A DNA stretch of 64,000 bases from Sclerurus mexicanus (lineage: Eukaryota > Chordata > Aves > Passeriformes > Furnariidae): positions 302,913 to 366,912 of the forward strand of contig VWZF01003005.1 of the NCBI GenBank assembly GCA_013396755.1. Reading direction: 5' to 3'. Below are positions 28,738 through 42,436 of this stretch, in pieces (positions within the stretch are counted from its first letter, which is position 1; each line of letters opens with the position of its first letter). Both the position numbers and the translations under genes were made by a program. Below the pieces are notes generated by a model. That model was given only the letters and a program-made list of their open reading frames with translations. It made no database searches and was not told the DNA's origin.

Positions 28738-31700
28738 CACCTACATCACTGAGTGATAAGTAATCAGAAAATGACTGCACTAATAACTGGATTTTCTGAG
28801 AAAAGTCATAGAACAGCATGAGTCCATGAGAATCAAGCAGCAAAATGTATTTCATTCAAGGGGTAGAAGAGGGGGTATATTGTGGCAATGACAGTTGCTG
28901 AGTTCAGAAATACATGGAAGTATTTCATGTGTATGTGTGTGTGCACAATTTTTTCACTAGGAAGTCAGGATGTGAATTATTGAGGCAAAGCAATATCTAG
29001 ATAGTTGTATAGAAAAGTTATAATGTTTGTTTCTCCAAAATACTAAGCAAGGTGCATTTCAATATTTACATTGTGAGATATAAACTAATTGCTTGCATAA
29101 CCTTTTGCATTTAAGACACTAAACATTGGGCCAGATGCTTTTAGATATACAGTTAGTTAAACATTTCACTTTTGCAAATCTTTGTAGTAGAGGTGAACCA
29201 TGAAAAGCAGAACACTAAGACAAATGAGTCAGTGATAAGATCTTATCATGTGTTATTTCTATCTATTTCTTTTCCTTTGCTTGTCTCTGCAGATTAGATG
29301 CCTGTAAAGCAAGTGTTCTTTGAGAATCCTAGGACAGTTCTCCCCAAGCCCAGTGATAAAAGTGTGTCTTAGTGGTATTCAAAATTAGAAAGAAGGGGCA
29401 TACACTCCTTTTCTTCTGAACTTGCAGTACAGGCAATGGAGCAAAAAGCTGTCAAAAGATGCAAGCAATAGTTTATAATTTACAAAGATGTCCTTTCCTG
29501 CAGTACTTTGTACACTGGTATGCATTATTTTTTTGAGCATGGTGTGTGGCTATCAGGTCTTGCAGCCACACTGCTGGTCTCTTGGGCTGGCAAAGCTGGC
29601 AGATTTCACATTCTTCTTCTAAGGTTTAAGGTTTGGAGGATTCTCATAAAAGGTGATCTAATATGACTGAAATTTTATAAGACACATCGATGATTCATGG
29701 CATCAGAATATAACATGTAGACTGGAACAGATCACAATGTTGGTCAAAGATAATAAGGGCATAAGCATAGACAAGATCCCTTCACCTTATTTCAAACCTG
29801 GGGATGTGTGCTAAGAAAGACTTAGATCTGTTTCCTTTTGCATTAATAGCATATATTCTCTCTCTTCTCTTTTTTTCAGTTGTAATATTTTAAAGTATCA
29901 TTAGGATTGGATCACATTTGAAACTGAGATATTATAAATGGCTTTGATACTCTGAAATTTTTTGACACAGAATTTGAAACATTATAAAAACTAATTATGA
30001 ATACTGAGTAATACATTTTTGAATTTGCTAGAGTAATTTCTAAAGACAATTCTTAAGAGCCAAGACAACTTGTGAAAAGTTTAGTCGGTGTTCTATTTTG
30101 AAGAATTAATGAATCTGTGACAGTATATTTTATTCCCGATTGGTGTCTACAGTTATAGTTATAAAAAGACTATGCATCTCTCCACTTATTTTCTAAAACA
30201 GTGTTGTCACCTCTGAGAAATTCAGTCCACATCCAATGTGAAGACAACTGAAGAGAAGAGAAATGACATGCTTCATGTATTGGTCTTTGGATGCTACCTG
30301 ATGTATGGAGAAGCAGAGAAAAGCTTTTTTTTCATGAAAAACACAGAGATATGAAGACTTTTTTTTTAATGTACAATTAGTATAGCTGTCACTTTCTATT
30401 TTGTAAATAGCTTAAGTTAGAAAGAAGGTTTCAGAGGCAGACAAAAAAGAAAATAGCCCAAGACTTTCCACTGCAGTGTGCTCTGGGGCCATCTTTCATG
30501 ACAGGCATTACCTGATGCAGCAGAAAATCCAGAGCCATTTTCTGAAGCTATGAGAAGCTACAAGCCCATTGCCTTCTTACAGTGGGACCCCAGGCTCATC
30601 CCCCCACTTCCCCTATTTCCCCCTTTTTCCTTTTTTCTCACAGGTCTCACTTGCCCAAACCAGGAATCCAAACCCAGGTTCACTGCCTGCTAGTGTAAGT
30701 ACAAGCACTCATCTTCTGCCTTGAAGTCTGGAGTCTACTAAGCCTTCCTCACCCACCTGCAGTGTATTCTGCCTCAGCCAGTGCCATGTGCCAAGAGTGA
30801 AATGAAGACACCAGACAGGATTATGTCAAGCACCTCTAACTGGGACCTCACACTTGAATTACGGCCAGGCAAGCACTGCAGCAGCAGGAAAATTGTGCTG
30901 TCATAGTATTTCCAGAGATGCTTTTCTTTAAATTCTAGACCTTACCTTACCTGATACTGGCTATGTCTGGTCTTAGTTTTAGTCTGAACGGGACCCACTC
31001 ACTATGCACAGCAGAAACAAAAGCTATTCAGGTTATTACTGAGAAGCTTTAGGCACTCTCTCCATGTCCAAGAGAAGAAATCAAAAAAGCATAATAAACC
31101 AGCAGAAGCTGAAGCAGTGTGACTGTGCCTTGGTAGTTTAGCAGGGATATTGAGGGATTTAGTCTTGCTTCTTACTGTTAAGAAGCATGATTACAGGGAA
31201 AGTCTCTTAAAATGAGTATTTGTAGGGTTATAGGGTTTTGTCAGAAGTCAGTAGGCACAGTATTCTTTCTTTTTTTCCTCCAACTTTTCAGAAGTGTCAC
31301 ATTTGAGAGTGATATCTGAAAAAGCTCTTGTGGTGCCAGGAGACATTTTTTATTTCCAGTTCTGTGATAACATTTCTGGAAATAAATTCTGCCAACAGCA
31401 GTAGTTAAACAGACCTTCCAACTGTGCCTTAGGCTGCCCTTTTGTGTTTGTTTTCTGCTCAGGCAACAAAACTGGTCATGACAGTGAAATATTCTACTGG
31501 CATATCTTGGAGGCATATGTTCAGCAAAAAGGCTTGCTCAGTTTCTAGATTCCCAGCTCAAATAATTAGCAGCATTTGCTATTAATCTAGAAAGAGCTGA
31601 AATTTATAGCTCTACTTCAGATGTTTAAAGAGTGTCTGTTACACAGGGCATGTCATGCATCCAACCTTGCTACAACACTTTCCCAGGGAAGACCTTTTTT

Positions 31701-33060
31701 TCTCCATTTCTGGCAGATCAGTGTGGCTGTCATCAATGGCTAAGATGACATTTTAAAGAAGTCTATAAGCTTCAAGAGTGGGAGCAAGTGCTGTGACTTT
31801 TCTGCACTCTCTCAAGAAATTGACACCTTCTCTTCCCACTGAGATCTCTTGAAAGTATCCTAAACTATGATCATTCTTACCCTTCCTACCTCATGTCTTC
31901 TATTCGGTACACATCTTTCTAACAGCTTCCCTTGATTCTCTTAATTCTGCCTGGTAGTGATTCTAAACCTGATCATAGCAAAGCAGAGTAACAGAAGCTC
32001 ATTAGGACTTTCTTGTTTCAACCTCAAATGCCATGCCCTCTATGACAAACAAAGAAGCAAAATTTAAAAAAAAAACCAAACAAACCAAAAAATGACAACC
32101 ACCACAACTAAAATCAAAACTAAAAGCAACCAACCAAAAATCCCCAAACTAAACACAAAGCCCCCAAACCCAACATATATGTTATTAATATGCTGTATTA
32201 AGTTTGGGCTAGACTATAATTAATACCATTTTAAAGAGGAAATTTGAGAAATAAAGTTTTCCACACTTCCTGGTATTCCTTCTGTACCTTGCTAATGTGA
32301 CAGAAAGTAGCAGAGTCCAGCTCTTCAAGTACATCTGTTCAATTCTCTTGGGAACTTTTAAGAAATCTGAAATATTATCACTAGAATAAATGTTATTTGG
32401 TCTGTGTTTCAAATAATGATCAACACCAGGAGTAATTCAGAACATCGTTTTTATACCTTTGAGGAACTCCTGCAACATCAAATGTTTTGTTTAACTGAAC
32501 AACTCAGAACCAGATCGGGTATGTTCAGTCTAAAGTTTGAAATGTATCATGTACAGCTGAGAATAAAATTCTGAGAGCTGAAGTAATCTCTTCAGTACGC
32601 TCCAATTGAAGCAGAGCAGGAAAACAAGTTCAAAGCTGAGAGTTTTTAAATAATCAGAAACACAAGGTTATTTGCATAATGTTTGACTGGTTTCTTAAAA
32701 ATGTAACAGAACAGAATATCTAAGAGATGGTGCGTGCTGCAAGGTCAGCACTGATAGCAACTGTTTTCTTTAATACTTTTAAAGCTATTTAAATCAATTA
32801 GCATGTCTTGATACTGACTTGCAGAAATAAATATTAATATATTTTCAATTTCATACCAGAGGGAAAAATGACTAATGAGGTGTCTGTGAAAAACAGGGAC
32901 CTTAATATGGGTGATTTATGTAATGAATATTATTTTAAAATATCAGTTAAAAAATAACCTGTGGTTTTACTCCTTCTTCTGGAAGGACAGATTCTGTTAA
33001 GAAAAAAAAAAAAAAAGAAGAAAAATCAAAAAAAGAAAAATGAAATGGTAGGACTATAGG
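28738..33060. other. Unassigned AT-rich DNA
   Basis: No recognisable gene. The 91-codon minus-strand frame at 31241-31516 has no recognisable motif. A/C-rich and poly-A stretches occur near 32055-32172 and 33001-33050. Confidence 0.5.
32055..32172 (+). repeat. A/C-rich low-complexity stretch
   Basis: The plus strand here is nearly all A and C (AAACC, CAACC, AAAATC words) with very few G or T. No clear unit. Confidence 0.8.
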
Positions 33061-34006
33061 AAAGTTCATTCCAGAAGATAACTCAGGAAGTCATCTGGTT
33101 GAACTTCCAGCTCAAAGAAGGGCCAGCTGGGGCTTTTTCCAGTTTGACCTTGAAAACATCCAAAGACGGAGACTGTAAAACTTTCTAGCCAAGAGCTTTT
33201 ACTACATGAGTGTTTTCATGGTGAAAAAAAAAAAGCTTTCCTTATAGCTAGTCTGAACCTCTTTCATTTTAACTTCTGCTCATCATCTCTGGGCCTCCCA
33301 GCATATACCACACTCTATTTTCTTGTTGACCTCCTCATCAGAACTTGTCAGCTGTCAATAAAACGTTCATCTCAGTCAGCAACACTTCTTTGTTAGTGAA
33401 TATTAGGTCCAAATGTGTATCACCCTTGTTTGCTCCAACAAGCACTTTAATGAATAAATTATCCTTGACACACACTAAGAATTTCCTTGGCTGCTTGCAT
33501 CCCCCTATGTTGCTATTCCAACAAGGATATGCAATTTATAGAGCCACTGGAGTCATTTAAGAAAGGCTTCTCTGCAAAGCTGTTCCCTAGCCAACTGGTT
33601 CCCAGCATGTATTGGTGCATAAGGTTATTTCTGCCTATGTGCAGGGCTTTCATTTCCCTTTCTTAAAGTGCACACAGTTAATTTTGCAGATTCCTCCAGC
33701 CTCTCAAGGTTCTTTTGAATGGTAGCACAACCAACCATTTGGAGTATCAGCCACTGTGCCCAGGTTTGTATCCTCTACAAGCCTGTTAAGGGTTTGCTCT
33801 GTCCCATTATCCAGGTCATTAATGAGGATGTTAAATGGGATTTGACCCATTATCAATGCCTGAGGCACACTACTACTGGCTGCCCTCCAGTAGAACTTTG
33901 TGTCCCTGATGACAACCCTTTTGAGTTTTGGCAATTCAGCCAGTTTTCAGTACAGGTCTCTGGGTACTTATCTAGCCTGTACATCATCAGCTCATTTGTG
34001 AGGATG
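33061..34006 (-). mobile_element. CR1 LINE fragment, 3'-side half, interrupted by an LTR
   Basis: Read on the minus strand this is a CR1-family LINE. Recognisable plus-strand pieces include the GGTTGAACTTCCAGCTCAAAG start near 33099, the TATTGGTGCATAAGG segment near 33611, TGGTAGCACAACCAACCATT near 33720, the CCAGGTCATTAATGAGGATG segment near 33810, and GTCTCTGGGTACTTATCTAGCC near 33957. The part at 33340-33600 fits less well and may be rearranged or come from another copy. The element continues at 35095 after the LTR. All reading frames are broken. Open frames of 64-98 codons inside it are relics of the repeat. Confidence 0.85.
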
Positions 34007-35094
34007 TGTGGTTGATTAACTGCAGATGGATGCCAGGTGCCCACCAAAGCTGCTTTTTTGCTCCTCTCCTCAGCTGGGCAAGGGAGAGAAAATATGATGA
34101 AAGGTTCAAGGGTTGAGATAAGGACAGGGAGACATCACTCACCAATTACTGTCACAGGCAAAACTGACTTGACTTGAGGAAATTAATTGAATTTATTACC
34201 AGTCAAATCAGAGTATGATGAGAAATTAAGCCAAAGCTTAAAAACACCTTCCTCCTACTCATCCCTTCTTTCTAGGCTCAACTTCACTCCCAGTATTCTT
34301 TCCCTCCTCCTCCTCAGCAGTGCAGGGTTATGGGGACCACAATCAATTCATCCCATAGTGTCTCTTCCCACTCCTTCCTCCTCAAGGGGAGGACTCCTTA
34401 CACTCTTTCCCTGCTTCAGCATGGGGTCCTTCCCACAGGAAACAGATCTTTGTGAACTTCTCCAATGTGAGTCCTTCCCATAGGCTGCAGTTCTTCATGA
34501 ACTACTCCAGCATGGGTCCTTTGGGAACAGGCTGCTCCAGAGTGGGTCCCCCCACAGAGTCAAGAGTCTTTTCAGCAAATGTTCTCCAGACTGGGCTCCT
34601 CTCTCCATGTGTCCACAAGTCTTCCCAGGAGTGCAGGATTCCCACAGGGTCACAGCTTCCTTTGAGCATCCACCTGCTCTGGCACAGGGTCTTCCAGGGG
34701 CTGCAGGTTGATCTCTGCTCCTCCATGGGCAGGAAGGCCACAGCTGCCTCACCATGGTCTGCACCACAGGCTGCAAGGAAATCTGTGTTCCAGCAACTGG
34801 AACACCTCCTTCCCCTCCTTCCTCACTGACCTGGGTGTTTGCAGGGCTTTTTTTTCTCAGAGATTCCCACTTGTCTCTCTGGTTGCAGTTGCATGGGTGT
34901 TGTTCCCTCTTGAATATGTTATCCCAGAGGTGCTATCACCATTGCTGATGGGCTTGCCCTTGGCCAGCAGCAGGTCCATCCCGGAGCCAGCTGGCATCGG
35001 CTCTGCAGGACATGGGGGAAGCTTCTGGCAACTTCTCACAGAAGCCACCCCTGTAGCCCCTCTGCTACCAAAACCTTGCCACACAAATCCAATA
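34007..35094 (-). mobile_element. Solo LTR of an avian endogenous retrovirus (1,088 bp), inserted in CR1
   Basis: This is the complete relative of the LTR at 2544-4411. On the minus strand it starts at 35094 (TATTGGATTTGTGTGG, a decayed TGTTGG) and ends at 34007 (...CAACCACA). GAGGATG occurs on both sides (34000-34006 and 35095-35101), a target-site duplication of at most 7 bp; CR1 sequence resumes directly across the join. A polyadenylation signal AATAAA is present on the minus strand (plus-strand TTTATT at 34192-34197). Between about 34440 and 34790 are degenerate internal units with CTCCAGNNTGGGTCC cores, which produce the long frames seen on both strands. There is no proviral internal region. 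Subfamily not assigned; ERVL-like is likely. Confidence 0.9.
34192..34197 (-). promoter_or_regulatory. Polyadenylation signal of the LTR
   Basis: AATAAA on the minus strand, in the 3' half of the LTR. The equivalent position in the other copy (3181-3186) is mutated to GATAAA. Confidence 0.6.
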
Positions 35095-35432
35095 GAGGAT
35101 GTTACGGGAAACAGTGATGAAAGCTTTACACCATCCACTGCTCCCTACACTGACAAAGCTCATCATCTCATTGGAAAAGGCTCATTAAACATAATTTTCC
35201 CAGTCATGATGATTGCTCCCAATCACCTTCTTGTTTTTCATGTGTTTGGAAATGGTTTCAGGAATTAGTTGCTCCATCACTTTCCCAGGGATCAAGGTGA
35301 GACTGACAGATCTGGTATCCACTTGAGCACTTTTTGTCACCCTTCTGGAGTGACATTCACTGTCTTCCAGTCTCAGGAAACTCTTCTGATCATCACAACC
35401 TTTCAAAGAGAATGGAGAGCGGCCTCACAAGT
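35095..35432 (-). mobile_element. CR1 LINE fragment, continuation beyond the LTR
   Basis: Directly after the target-site duplication the plus strand reads GAGGATGTTACGGGAAACAG, then CATCCACTGCTCCCTACAC, CAATCACCTTCTTG, TTGCTCCATCACTTTCCCAGG and CCTTTCAAAGAGAATGGAGA. These occur in the same order as in avian CR1 read in reverse. It is the same copy as 33061-34006. Similarity fades near 35430. Confidence 0.85.
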
Positions 35433-36400
35433 ATGATACTATCATAACATCGGCTGTTATGAAGTCTTTCATAATAAGGGAGAGCTGTCCTTGTGTTATA
35501 TAAGCTATACCTTTCTGTATTTCTCTGGTATTGCTGTTCGATTATGGATTTTTTAGGCAATACTTTCAATACATTTTAATGTGGTTTTAAGACCCAGAAA
35601 TGTATTGTCTTAAAAAAATGAAATCTAAAATAATCTCAGAACTGTATTCAATTGAGAGAAAGGGGTTTCAAACTCTGTGTCATGTCTCAGGATAGTTCAA
35701 TGAAAACTTGAGTCCTGACATTGCTACTGCTGCACAAGTGAAATACAAGACTTCTCATTTACCCAACGTGGAAATTAATATTTAGCACTTTTATAATGTT
35801 TTCTTGTCACTAAAACATCTGTTATTCAGACATAATATTTAATGAGCTCACAGTAAAAATTGCATTCTAAATACTTTGAGAGATGATACTTAGACACTGC
35901 CTTTTATTCAGATCTTTCTGAATAGTTTAAAAAGTAATCACATTTTATTGTGCTAACTGCTCGCTTTGAGCTCATCTAAATGGTAATAAGAGAGAAAGTG
36001 AATGAAATTTTTTTCATTAATTTTTCATGGTTTCCATAAGTATTGAACCATTTCCCTTAAAACTTTTTCTATTGATTCGTGCACTCATTTCTGTGGATCA
36101 TCACTACCCATGTATTGAATTAATTATCTTTGCAAAGTAGCTTTTTCTTAGAGGAAAGTCTTAAAACTTCTTGGACTTTTCATACCAATGAAGAGCAAAT
36201 CTGACTTGTAGCCTTCTCTTTAAGACAATCTTCCTGTAAAATCTTGTTTCTCAGATTCCTAAGATAAAACATTCACCATGCCTAATTTTATACCACATAC
36301 CTTGCTAGTTCTAATGCTAGATGAATGCTTCTGATTTGTAGCATCTCCACTCCACTTAACTGCTAAATTACCACTTCATTAAATCCTTTGCTCTTTGAGT
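35433..36400. other. Unassigned AT-rich DNA
   Basis: About 970 bases with no recognisable feature. Confidence 0.5.
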
Positions 36401-36765
36401 CAGAACCACAGAATCACAGAATATGCTGAGCTGAAAGGGACCCACAAGGATCACAGAGTCCAGCTCTTAACTCTGCACAGGACCATCCTCGAGTCACACC
36501 ATGTGCCTGAGAGTATTGTCCAAATGCTTATTGAACTCTGTCAGACTTGGTGCTGTGACCACTTCCCTGGGGAGCCTGTTCTGGTATCCATCCACCCTCT
36601 GGGTAAAGACTGTTTTTCTAATATCCAACCTAAACCTTTCCTGATGCAACTCCAGGCCATTCGCTTGGGTCTTGTCACTGGTCACCACAGAGAAGAGATC
36701 AGTGCCTGCCCCTCCTCTTCTCTTCACTAGGACGTTATAGACTGCAATGAGATCTCCCCTTACAG
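36401..36765 (-). mobile_element. CR1 LINE 3'-end fragment
   Basis: The plus strand begins CAGAACCACAGAATCACAGAAT, the reverse of the CR1 3' tail. It continues through AAAGGGACCCACAAGGATCA, CACTTCCCTGGGGAGCCTGTTC, CAACCTAAACCTTTCCTGATGC and AGACTGCAATGAGATCTCCCC, in the order expected for reversed CR1. The 5' side is truncated near 36765. Open frames of 111 (plus) and 94 (minus) codons across it are repeat relics. Confidence 0.9.
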
Positions 36766-39700
36766 AAATCTGTGGCAATATGCATTCATTTTTGAAAGAA
36801 ATTTTTCAGAAGCAGTCTGAGGTATTATCTCAGAGATACAACTGTGCCTTTTCTCACATGACAGTATAACTAAACACCCATTTAAAATATCAATAGTTTT
36901 AATTACAAAGTAATTACAACTACCAAGCTCATCCACAGACATCTCTAGCACAATATTTTTCAATAGCTGCTTCCCAAATTAGCAGAATTCCTGAGTCTCC
37001 TGACTACACAGCACAGCTATGCATTTTCCAAATGAAATAATTGCAAACAGTAGAGCCTTACAGACCTGGGTAGGACTCTGGAAGGGGCTTTGCTTTGGTA
37101 GAAGGAAACTGGATAATAACTTTTTTTGAAAAAATCACTTTTTATCAAATTGGTGAAGAGACAATTTCAGAACAAGGTGAAAGGCTTGCTTCAAAGCTGA
37201 CCTTTTTGAGATGAGATGTCATGGCTCCCAAGGAAGTACAGATGCTTTGCAGTTTAAACATGAGTTTACAGGAACTTCTGGGGCTCCTACAGGGAAATAA
37301 GAGCCAGGAAAAAAAGAAAAGTCAACTGTAGTATATGCACATATCTATCATCTGGAGATAGCAAGAATATCACCAAGCTGTTAGGAGAGATCTCCATAGC
37401 CAGTAGAAGAAAGAAAACATACCTGAAAGCCCTGTATGGATACTGAAATGACAAACACCATTGTATGTGAGGCAATGCAACACAGAGCAGAAGCATGTAA
37501 AAACAGGTCCCTGCAGTTCAGCAAAGCCACTGCACATCAGCTGGGAGGCAGTGACTGGCTGTCAATGTACCCAGAGTCAGTTCATAGCCTTACTCATCCA
37601 AAGAGATTTAAGCCAATGTGTTGAGCACCACAACTGTAATAAGCTAGAAATTGATTTACAGTCTGTTATGAAGTCTTGGATGACAGGTGATGTATTACTG
37701 ATCAAATGAACTTGATCACTTTCTGGTAGGTGACATGCCCTTGGTGAAGAGTTAGGTGAAAAAAAAATAAAAAATGTCTTTAAATCCTTAAATCAAAACA
37801 TTCTCATGGATTTTCCAAAACACTTTTGTCATTTGTGGAAGAACATCTTTGCAGACTGTCTGTAATTGCACTGAAACCTGAGGGATTTATTAATATAGAA
37901 ATTGAGTTAAGTAGAAATAGCTTAGCATATATTTTGGATTCTTTGCTATTCTAGACAATTTGGAACCTGATAGATTAAATTAACAATGAGGAATGACAGT
38001 TAGAAGCAACTATCTTAAATTATTATGGGAATTCAGTTACTAAGATGATGTATCAGTCTTATGAAAATGTGTATTATAATGGGAGCATCCTCTGAGTCAG
38101 TTGTACGTAACTGTGGGGCTATGATTTGTTCACCATTTAACTTCTTCAAAATGTTTGATTTGACCTTGGGGTTCATTCACATTTGAAATATTTGTGTCTA
38201 CAGTTCAAGTAATAAATCTCATTCCTTCAAAAATTATATCAATTAAAGATTTGGATAGATGAGAAATATCAAGTTAATACAAAATTTCAAACACATTTTA
38301 AGTCATGGCTGTAAACTGATAAATAAATTGAGCAAACTTGAAACTATAAAAAGGAAATGTTAAGAACTACTTTAAAAATTAAATTGAAAAACTTTAAATA
38401 TGATTTCCAGTTGGTAGAGAAAAACAATCCTTTCAGGAAGCTGACAGGCTTTCTGAACACTTAAAAAAACCCACATACACAAAAAAACCCCCAAACCCAA
38501 GCATGGGAATAACACGTGATCATATGAAAACATGAAATACTGAAGCACTATGGGGAAGTGTGTCTCACAGATTCATTGCATAAATTGGATGAATGGGCAG
38601 ACAAAATGCATGCTGTTGATTACCAGGATAAGCAATGGTGAACATTTTAGTTTTCTCTGAGCAATTTGAACAATTTGATTTGATATTGAAAAATAATAGG
38701 AGCTAGGTACATGAGTAGTGTACCTGCAGTGTACATGTTCTATCTGCATTTATATCATTTTCGCTGTGTGCACAGCCTGATCCCTGGATCAGATAGGATA
38801 GAATTTCTCATAACTATCATTTTATCATTGAGAAAGCCCTGGCAAGGACTACAGAATCCTCTGTGCATCTCATGGTAGAGCATCTTACAAGTATACACTT
38901 GTATTTTAAACTATTTTAGAAAAGAACTGATGTAGCTTGCTGAAAGGGGAGGCATGGCAAAGTTACAACTTTTGCCTGTTCAGTGGTTCTGCACGTTCTC
39001 ATTTTAATTTCTTAAATTTAAAGCAGCATTGCTGAGTGCCATGCTGGGATCCAGCAGCGCTGAACTGAGCAGCAGACTTTTTACTGGGCTGCCAGCATAC
39101 CTCCATGATACAGCAGAGTTCTGGCTGAGAGCAAGTTCTTTGCAAATGCATACCCTGACTCCCATGCCCTCTGGACTACAATTTTTTTTTCCTTTGGTCC
39201 TGAGCCATCACAATTAATAAGCACAGCAGTACATAAAACAGGAGTGCAATTTGCAGCCTGCCAGACTTGATATTCTACAGCACAGTGCCAAGTGCATGGC
39301 ATGTTTATAAGGGAGCGGCAAAGACTGAGCACTGAAGACATCATTGGATATCTTAAAGGATTGCATTACAAAGAAGTGGCCAATATGGGACCAAATTGTG
39401 GAACAAGACCTTGGCAAAAAGCATCCTCTCTTCCACACCCATGTTTCCCCATAAAAAGAATTATCTAGCTTGTTCCAAGTCCATGGATGACCAGAATATT
39501 AAGTGTCCAAACTGAAAGGGAATGAATTAACTTGGCAAATGGATTTGAACAATTATTTAAATAACCTTAATTTTGAATGCTAGCATTCCTGGGCTAGGTA
39601 ATCTTGAACTTCTGAGCATACCTTGGACTGGAGAGAGGGGAACACATGTGCACCTGATATGATTCTAAATCAAGGTCAGTTCTGCTCAAGTGTTCAGGGG

Positions 39701-41844
39701 CACAGATAGTTAAGCATGCTCGAGACTTAGGCCTTACTTACTCAGAATGTTTTCAGCTCACTTACAACGAGGTTTGATGCTGCAAGTGGGTACTTTTTAC
39801 ATAATTATTAGTTGTCATTCAGGAAGGTATAACATTTGGTTTTTGTGGTTTCTTAGTTTGAAGAGTGTTGAACCACACCCTTGACATTCCAGGGAACTCA
39901 TATCCTCATTTCAAGGATCTTGAAATGGTCACCATCCACAGATATGTGAACAAGAGTCATGCTATTAAAGAGAGAAAGAAAAAACTAAAAAAAGGAGGAT
40001 GACTCAGGCAAAAAGAAAATTTCCTTCTTGGAGGAAACCATGAGTTGCACATGTGGAACAAATGTTATAAGAAATCATAACTTTAAACATAAGATCAATG
40101 AAAGAAAATAAAAAACACAGATTAACAAGAGTTAACTTTGAGAAGCAAGTTTAACAAAGTTTGACAGAATTAATAAAGTTTGAGAAAACAAACACCTTAC
40201 TTATTATTATCCTTACTTCAAGTACATTATCCTCATCAAGAAGATTATCCTTACTTCAAGAGCAAGAGAAAGTTGTGGTGACTCAAAAGACTTTTCTTTT
40301 GATCCTAACCCAAGACAGGTGAGTTTTCATCATTGCTTTCTGATATTTCATTCCCCTCACCTAGCTACTTCATCCCCTACATTAGTATTTCTATCCATTT
40401 TTAAGGAAGCAAAGTCTGCCTAATTAGATTACTGCCACAGGGAACCAGCCATGGAAAACCTCATTGTTAGAAATACTAGAAGCGTAAATTAAAAAAACAA
40501 AAATAAATTATTTATTTTTTTAAACTTTTAACAAACATAGAAATCAGATGAAGTTTTGCAGAACTTGCTGCAAAACTCACATCTGATGATAATTAGGATT
40601 TTAAGTTGCTTTATTTGCATGCATATATTTCCTCTCATCTGGAAACATTCCAATGTACTGATTAATTTAGTACAGAAATGTAATGTGGAATAGGCATGGA
40701 AGGAATTATAAAAATAAAACTAACTTTCCCAGAAGTAAAGTCAGTGCTGCATTCATGCCCTCATATAACACTAATTACGGTTGAAACACACCAGTTAAGC
40801 CTATTAACATATAAAAAAATTAATCATTCAAAAATCCTTGTGCATTGCAACATCTCAAACTCAGTTCTTACTTTCAACATTGAAAATTTTAGAAAAAATT
40901 TCAATGTTGAAAATAAGGAAAAGCAGTTCAGTGCCCAAGGCAGGAATCACAAAGTTGGTACATTTTTCTCATATGAACTATTTAATCCCTTAAGCTTAGA
41001 ATTCACTTGAGTTATGAGCATAGAAAACACCTTTGTCAATTCATGCATTTTGGGTGAAATTTAACATATCATAGTATGTATCTATAAATGCAAAAACTTT
41101 CAAAATGGAAATGCTCTGCAAGTTTTCTGTTAGAAACAAGTACATCACCCGGGATTTAAAAAAAAAACACAAAAAAACAACAGAGGAAAAAAAAGTGAGG
41201 GAATTCTTCTTTCTGCTTTGCTCATATATGCAGCTTTTGCTTTAGTCATAAAATGGCAGTGCCTTGATCAATGAGTCTTCTTTTCTTCCTTCCTTCCTTC
41301 TATTTTCTTTCTTCCTCCCTGGAGAGGGGAGTGGGCGAGAGACTCAGTGGGTGTTTGGCTGTTGGCCAGGCTTAACCCACCAAGTAGCCAGAGAGCCAGT
41401 GCAGCTCAGCACACTGAGCTGTGGTCTGTATCCCAAACTTTTGCATAAACAACTTCCAGCTTTCCCATATTAAACTGTATTGCTAAGAGGGTGTGGCTTT
41501 TTTTTTTTTTTTGTCAGAACCAGAATTCTGTGCCTTCTTATCCAGTTGCACCTGGAGATGCTGTTTGCACGGGAGACATTAATAAAGAATACATACATAC
41601 AGAGATGCCTCCCTAATCTGTTCATGTCCCAGGGAGCCCCTAGGGCCCTGCACTGTTGTTTTCCATAAAAAGGCAAAAAAACTGGACGTTGAGAAAGCTA
41701 CTTTACAGCCCACTACACCTGTGGTTATATACCAAGTTGTCAATTGGTTCACTACAGGAAATATCTCAGGAGTGACCTGGTATCATATGGATTAATGCCA
41801 TAATATTTCATATACCAACTGTATTCTGGTTTATGGACAACCAT
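36766..41844. other. Unassigned AT-rich DNA
   Basis: About 5.1 kb without a recognised gene or transposon. The 104-codon AT-rich frame at 40696-41010 covers the inverted repeat at 40872-40912 and has no recognisable motif. Short runs of A and C occur near 38463-38500. Confidence 0.5.
40872..40912. repeat. Inverted repeat with 14-bp perfect arms
   Basis: The left arm TTTCAACATTGAAA (40872-40885) is the exact reverse complement of the right arm TTTCAATGTTGAAA (40899-40912). The 13-base A/T-rich loop allows a few more pairs with a bulge. Each arm is itself nearly palindromic. It could form a cruciform or an RNA hairpin, but it is too short to be called an RNA gene. Confidence 0.85.
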
Positions 41845-42436
41845 ATTCTGGGCTGCATCAAAAAAGAATGATGAGCAGAGGTGATTCCACCCTTCTGCTC
41901 TTGTGAGACCCCACTTGGAGTCCTGTGTCTGGCTCTGGGCACACCAACATAAGGACCTGGACCTGTTGGAGCAAGTCCGGAGGAAGGCCACAAAGGTGAT
42001 TCAGAGGGGTGGAGCATCTCTCCTATGAACACAGGCAGAGAGAACTGAGGTTGTTTGGCCTGAAGAGAAGACTCCAAGGTGACCTCATTGCAGCCTTCCA
42101 GTATCTGAAGGGAGCCTATAAGAAAGCTAGAGAGGACTTTTTACAATGGCATGGAGTGACAGGGTAAGGAGTAATGGCTTTAAACTGAAAGAGTGTAGGT
42201 TTACATTGGGTTTTAAAAGAAATTCTTCACTGTAAGGGTGGTGAGGCAACTGGAACAGGTTTCCCAGAGAAGCTGTGGATGCCATGTGCCTGGAAGTGTT
42301 CAAGGCCAAGTTGGATGGATCCCTGAGCAATCATGTCTAGTGGAAGGTGATCCTGCTCAGGGCAGGGAAGTTGGAATTAGATGATCTTTAAGATCCCTTT
42401 CAACCTAAACCATTCAATGATTTCTTGATTTTATGA
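41845..42436 (+). mobile_element. CR1 LINE 3'-end copy
   Basis: A well-preserved 5'-truncated CR1: TTCTGGGCTGCATCAAAA near 41845, GTGAGACCCCACTTGGAGTCC, TTGGAGCAAGTCCGGAGGAAG, CTTCCAGTATCTGAAGGGAGCC, TGGATGCCATGTGCCTGGA, and the end CCCTTTCAACCTAAACCATTCAATGATT, followed by diverged tail units. The first part is the end of the reverse-transcriptase ORF, now full of stops; the rest is 3' untranslated. It is among the best-preserved CR1 copies in the window. Confidence 0.93.
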